Of a stretch of 64,000 bases of DNA, positions 59,943-64,000 are shown in pieces. Every line of letters starts with the position of its first letter. The first letter of the stretch is position 1. The notes under the pieces are model-generated. The model was not told the DNA's origin. It ran no database searches and saw only the letters and a program-made list of their open reading frames with translations. The stretch is from Eurosta solidaginis (taxonomy: Eukaryota; Arthropoda; Insecta; Diptera; Tephritidae). A program made the translations under genes and the position numbers. The DNA is taken from the NCBI RefSeq assembly GCF_040869045.1, contig NW_027137025.1, forward strand, positions 221,914 through 285,913, written 5' to 3'.

Positions 59943-62900
59943 AGCGATAATTTTTGAGATAGTTATTAAAACTGTTTAAAGGTTGTCAAACGTTGTTTCT
60001 CGTTGTATATCCTTTAATTCTAGAGTTAAATTGATAAATAACGTGTACGAATTTGTTTAACGCATTTGTTTTGGTTACTCGACGTCTCCGTTCTCGTGTA
60101 GCCCTACATATTGCGTTTTTTTTTTTAATTTGCTTACCGGGCTAAAGGTTAGCATGTTTAAAATACGTAAGTCGTTTTGTTCAACAAATTTAAGTAGATA
60201 ACTCATCAGTTGTTTGCATCAGAGCGATAATTTTTGAGATAGTTATTAAAACTGTTTAAAGGTTGTCAAACGTTGTTTCTCGTTGTATATCCTTTAATTC
60301 TAGAGTTAAATTGATAAATAACGTGTACGAATTTGTTTAACGCATTTGTTTTGGTTACTCGACGTCTCCGTTCTCGTGTAGCCTACATATTGCGTTTTTT
60401 TTTTAATTTGCTTACCGGGCTAAAGGTTAGCATGTTTAAAATACGTAAGTCGTTTTGTTCATCAAATTTAAGTAGATAACTCATCAGTTGTTTGCATCAG
60501 AGCGATAATTTTTGAGATAGTTATTAAAACTGTTTAAAGGTTGTCAAACGTTGTTTCTCGTTGTATATCCTTTAATTCTAGAGTTAAATTGATAAATAAC
60601 GTGTACGAATTTGTTTAACGCATTTGTTTTGGTTACTCGACGTCTCCGTTCTCGTGTAGCCTACATATTGCGTTTTTTTTTTTAATTTGCTTACCGGGCT
60701 AAAGGTTAGCATGTTTAAAATACGTAAGTCGTTTTGTTCATCATATTTAAGTAGATAACTCATCAGTTGTTTGCATCAGAGCGATAATTTTTGAGATAGT
60801 TATTAAAACTGTTTAAAGGTTGTCAAACGTTGTTTCTCGTTGTATATCCTTTAATTCTAGAGTTAAATTGATAAATAACGTGTACGAATTTGTTTAACGC
60901 ATTTGTTTTGGTTACTCGACGTCTCCGTTCTCGTGTAGCCTACATATTGCGTTTTTTTTTTAATTTGCTTACCGGGCTAAAGGTTAGCATGTTTAAAATA
61001 CGTAAGTCGTTTTGTTCAACAAATTTAAGTAGATAACTCATCAGTTGTTTGCATCAGAGCGATAATTTTTGAGATAGTTATTAAAACTGTTTAAAGGTTG
61101 TCAAACGTTGTTTCTCGTTGTATATCCTTTAATTCTAGAGTTAAATTGATAAATAACGTGTACGAATTTGTTTAACGCATTTGTTTTGGTTACTCGACGT
61201 CTCCGTTCTCGTGTAGCCTACATATTGCGTTTTTTTTTTTAATTTGCTTACCGGGCTAAAGGTTAGCATGTTTAAAATACGTAAGTCGTTTTGTTCATCA
61301 AATTTAAGTAGATAACTCATCAGTTGTTTGCATCAGAGCGATAATTTTTGAGATAGTTATTAAAACTGTTTAAAGGTTGTCAAACGTTGTTTCTCGTTGT
61401 ATATCCTTTAATTCTAGAGTTAAATTGATAAATAACGTGTACGAATTTGTTTAACGCATTTGTTTTGGTTACTCGACGTCTCCGTTCTCGTGTAGCCTAC
61501 ATATTGCGTTTTTTTTTTAATTTGCTTACCGGGCTAAAGGTTAGCATGTTTAAAATACGTAAGTCGTTTTGTTCATCATATTTAAGTAGATAACTCATCA
61601 GTTGTTTGCATCAGAGCGATAATTTTTGAGATAGTTATTAAAACTGTTTAAAGGTTGTCAAACGTTGTTTCTCGTTGTATATCCTTTAATTCTAGAGTTA
61701 AATTGATAAATAACGTGTACGAATTTGTTTAACGCATTTGTTTTGGTTACTCGACGTCTCCGTTCTCGTGTAGCCTACATATTGCGTTTTTTTTTTTAAT
61801 TTGCTTACCGGGCTAAAGGTTAGCATGTTTAAAATACGTAAGTCGTTTTGTTCATCAAATTTAAGTAGATAACTCATCAGTTGTTTGCATCAGAGCGATA
61901 ATTTTTGAGATAGTTATTAAAACTGTTTAAAGGTTGTCAAACGTTGTTTCTCGTTGTATATCCTTTAATTCTAGAGTTAAATTGATAAATAACGTGTACG
62001 AATTTGTTTAACGCATTTGTTTTGGTTACTCGACGTCTCCGTTCTCGTGTAGCCTACATATTGCGTTTTTTTTTTTAATTTGCTTACCGGGCTAAAGGTT
62101 AGCATGTTTAAAATACGTAAGTCGTTTTGTTCATCAAATTTAAGTAGATAACTCATCAGTTGTTTGCATCAGAGCGATAATTTTTGAGATAGTTATTAAA
62201 ACTGTTTAAAGGTTGTCAAACGTTGTTTCTCGTTGTATATCCTTTAATTCTAGAGTTAAATTGATAAATAACGTGTACGAATTTGTTTAACGCATTTGTT
62301 TTGGTTACTCGACGTCTCCGTTCTCGTGTAGCCTACATATTGCGTTTTTTTTTTAATTTGCTTACCGGGCTAAAGGTTAGCATGTTTAAAATACGTAAGT
62401 CGTTTTGTTCATCATATTTAAGTAGATAACTCATCAGTTGTTTGCATCAGAGCGATAATTTTTGAGATAGTTATTAAAACTGTTTAAAGGTTGTCAAACG
62501 TTGTTTCTCGTTGTATATCCTTTAATTCTAGAGTTAAATTGATAAATAACGTGTACGAATTTGTTTAACGCATTTGTTTTGGTTACTCGACGTCTCCGTT
62601 CTCGTGTAGCCTACATATTGCGTTTTTTTTTTAATTTGCTTACCGGGCTAAGGTTAGCATGTTTAAAATACGTAAGTCGTTTTGTTCATCAAATTTAAGT
62701 AGATAACTCATCAGTTGTTTGCATCAGAGCGATAATTTTTGAGATAGTTATTAAAACTGTTTAAAGGTTGTCAAACGTTGTTTCTCGTTGTATATCCTTT
62801 AATTCTAGAGTTAAATTGATAAATAACGTGTACGAATTTGTTTAACGCATTTGTTTTGGTTACTCGACGTCTCCGTTCTCGTGTAGCCTACATATTGCGT

Positions 62901-63005
62901 TTTTTTTTTAATTTGCTTACCGGGCTAAAGGTTAGCATGTTTAAAATACGTAAGTCGTTTTGTTCATCATAATTAAGTAGATAACTCATCAGTTGTTTGC
63001 ATCAG
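59943..63005 (+). repeat. 12-monomer HOR of four trimers, copy 2, one unit short (3063 bp)
   Basis: Tail order ABC, ABC, BBC, then B followed by a 'catcataatt' variant of C. The tail-A unit expected between these two is missing, so the copy has 11 units. A third copy begins at 63006 with A, B, C and runs out of the window. Confidence 0.8.
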
Positions 63006-64000
63006 AGCGATAATTTTTGAGATAGTTATTAAAACTGTTTAAAGGTTGTCAAACGTTGTTTCTCGTTGTATATCCTTTAATTCTAGAGTTAAATTGATAA
63101 ATAACGTGTACGAATTTGTTTAACGCATTTGTTTTGGTTACTCGACGTCTCGTTCTCGTGTAGCCTACATATTGCGTTTTTTTTTTTAATTTGCTTACCG
63201 GGCTAAAGGTTAGCATGTTTAAAATACGTAAGTCGTTTTGTTCAACAAATTTAAGTAGATAACTCATCAGTTGTTTGCATCAGAGCGATAATTTTTGAGA
63301 TAGTTATTAAAACTGTTTAAAGGTTGTCAAACGTTGTTTCTCGTTGTATATCCTTTAATTCTAGAGTTAAATTGATAAATAACGTGTACGAATTTGTTTA
63401 ACGCATTTGTTTTGGTTACTCGACGTCTCCGTTCTCGTGTAGCCCTACATATTGCGTTTTTTTTTTTAATTTGCTTACCGGCTAAAGGTTAGCATGTTTA
63501 AAATACGTAAGTCGTTTTGTTCATCAAATTTAAGTAGATAACTCATCAGTTGTTTGCATCAGAGCGATAATTTTTGAGATAGTTATTAAAACTGTTTAAA
63601 GGTTGTCAAACGTTGTTTCTCGTTGTATATCCTTTAATTCTAGAGTTAAATTGATAAATAACGTGTACGAATTTGTTTAACGCATTTGTTTGGTTACTCG
63701 ACGTCTCCGTTCTCGTGTAGCCTACATATTGCGTTTTTTTTTTTAATTTGCTTACCGGGCTAAAGGTTAGCATGTTTAAAATACGTAAGTCGTTTTGTTC
63801 ATCATATTTAAGTAGATAACTCATCAGTTGTTTGCATCAGAGCGATAATTTTTGAGATAGTTATTAAAACTGTTTAAAGGTTGTCAAACGTTGTTTCTCG
63901 TTGTATATCCTTTAATTCTAGAGTTAAATTGATAAATAACGTGTACGAATTTGTTTAACGCATTTGTTTTGGTTACTCGACGTCTCCGTTCTCGTGTAGC

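Larger units (their letters stand above)
1..64000 (+). repeat. 278-bp satellite DNA array, about 230 tandem monomers
   Basis: The same unit recurs from the first to the last base with starts at 1, 278, 556, 834 and so on, and nearly every unit measures 277-279 bp. All copies point the same way. Units differ by few substitutions, by the length of one T tract and by rare indels. There is no interruption by transposon, unique DNA or gene, and both window ends are inside the array. Arrays of this size and purity are known from centromeric, pericentromeric, subtelomeric and sex-chromosome heterochromatin; which applies here cannot be told from the sequence. The family was not recognised as a named satellite. 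Confidence 0.98.
54382..64000 (+). repeat. Region 8: homogeneous domain with 834-bp trimer HOR
   Basis: All units here have head T and 'atgttt', and almost the only variation is the tail site and the T tract. Tail C occurs every third unit at about 54899, 55731, 56566, 57403, 58235, 59067, 59900, 60739, 61576 and 62412, giving a trimer of 832-839 bp. The other two positions are mostly A-B or B-B. The low divergence marks it as the most recently homogenised part of the window. Single-base indels appear only towards its right end. Confidence 0.88.

Noticed and set aside
1..64000. CRISPR array
   Set aside because: The units repeat over their full length with no unique spacers between short repeats, and the unit is far too long.
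1..64000. Ribosomal intergenic spacer repeats or a tandem gene family
   Set aside because: No rRNA sequence, no conserved open frame and no promoter-terminator arrangement is visible anywhere in the window.

Overview
The whole 64 kb window is one uninterrupted head-to-tail satellite DNA array. A monomer of about 278 bp repeats roughly 230 times on the same strand. I found no inverted copy, no inserted transposon, no unique sequence, no RNA gene and no credible protein gene. Both ends of the window lie inside the array. The consensus monomer is about 32% G+C, T-rich on the given strand (about 115 T to 74 A), and carries 14 CpG where about 7 are expected from its base composition. This is eukaryotic heterochromatin of the (peri)centromeric, subtelomeric or sex-chromosome kind. 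The excess of CpG argues against long-term germline cytosine methylation and would fit an invertebrate, but the species cannot be named from this sequence.

Monomers differ at a small set of recurring sites, numbered here from the 'agcga' start used throughout: T or C at position 6 (head), T or C at 213 ('atgttt' or 'atgctt'), and 240/243, which give three tail types: A = 'caacaaat', B = 'catcaaat', C = 'catcatat'. Rarer markers include a 12-bp deletion, 'accgcg', 'ctcacc', 'ggtttgg' and 'gcccac'. The order of these markers shows that monomers are grouped into higher-order repeats (HORs) that change along the window.

Layout: (1) 1-4979, an 11-monomer register of 3.05 kb. (2) 4980-18060, a 10-monomer HOR (2.77 kb) that becomes a 16-monomer unit of 4.55 kb duplicated in tandem, with a fused 389-bp monomer in two places. 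(3) 18061-28234, diverged monomers with many private variants and only short local duplications. (4) 28235-36010, a 12-monomer register of 3.34 kb, including a five-monomer segment shared with 2.2-3.6 kb. (5) 36011-41024, mixed monomers rich in private changes and small indels. (6) 41025-45480, a three-monomer cassette present three times. (7) 45481-54381, containing a seven-monomer segment present twice at 6.12 kb spacing. (8) 54382-64000, a nearly homogeneous domain with an 834-bp trimer nested in a 12-monomer, 3.34 kb HOR.

The picture is a satellite evolving by unequal crossover and conversion: a recently homogenised domain on the right, older diverged monomers in the middle, and at least one non-homologous rearrangement that was then amplified by an in-register crossover. 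All comparisons were made by eye from marker positions, so boundaries between regions are approximate to about one monomer unless a junction is given to the base.
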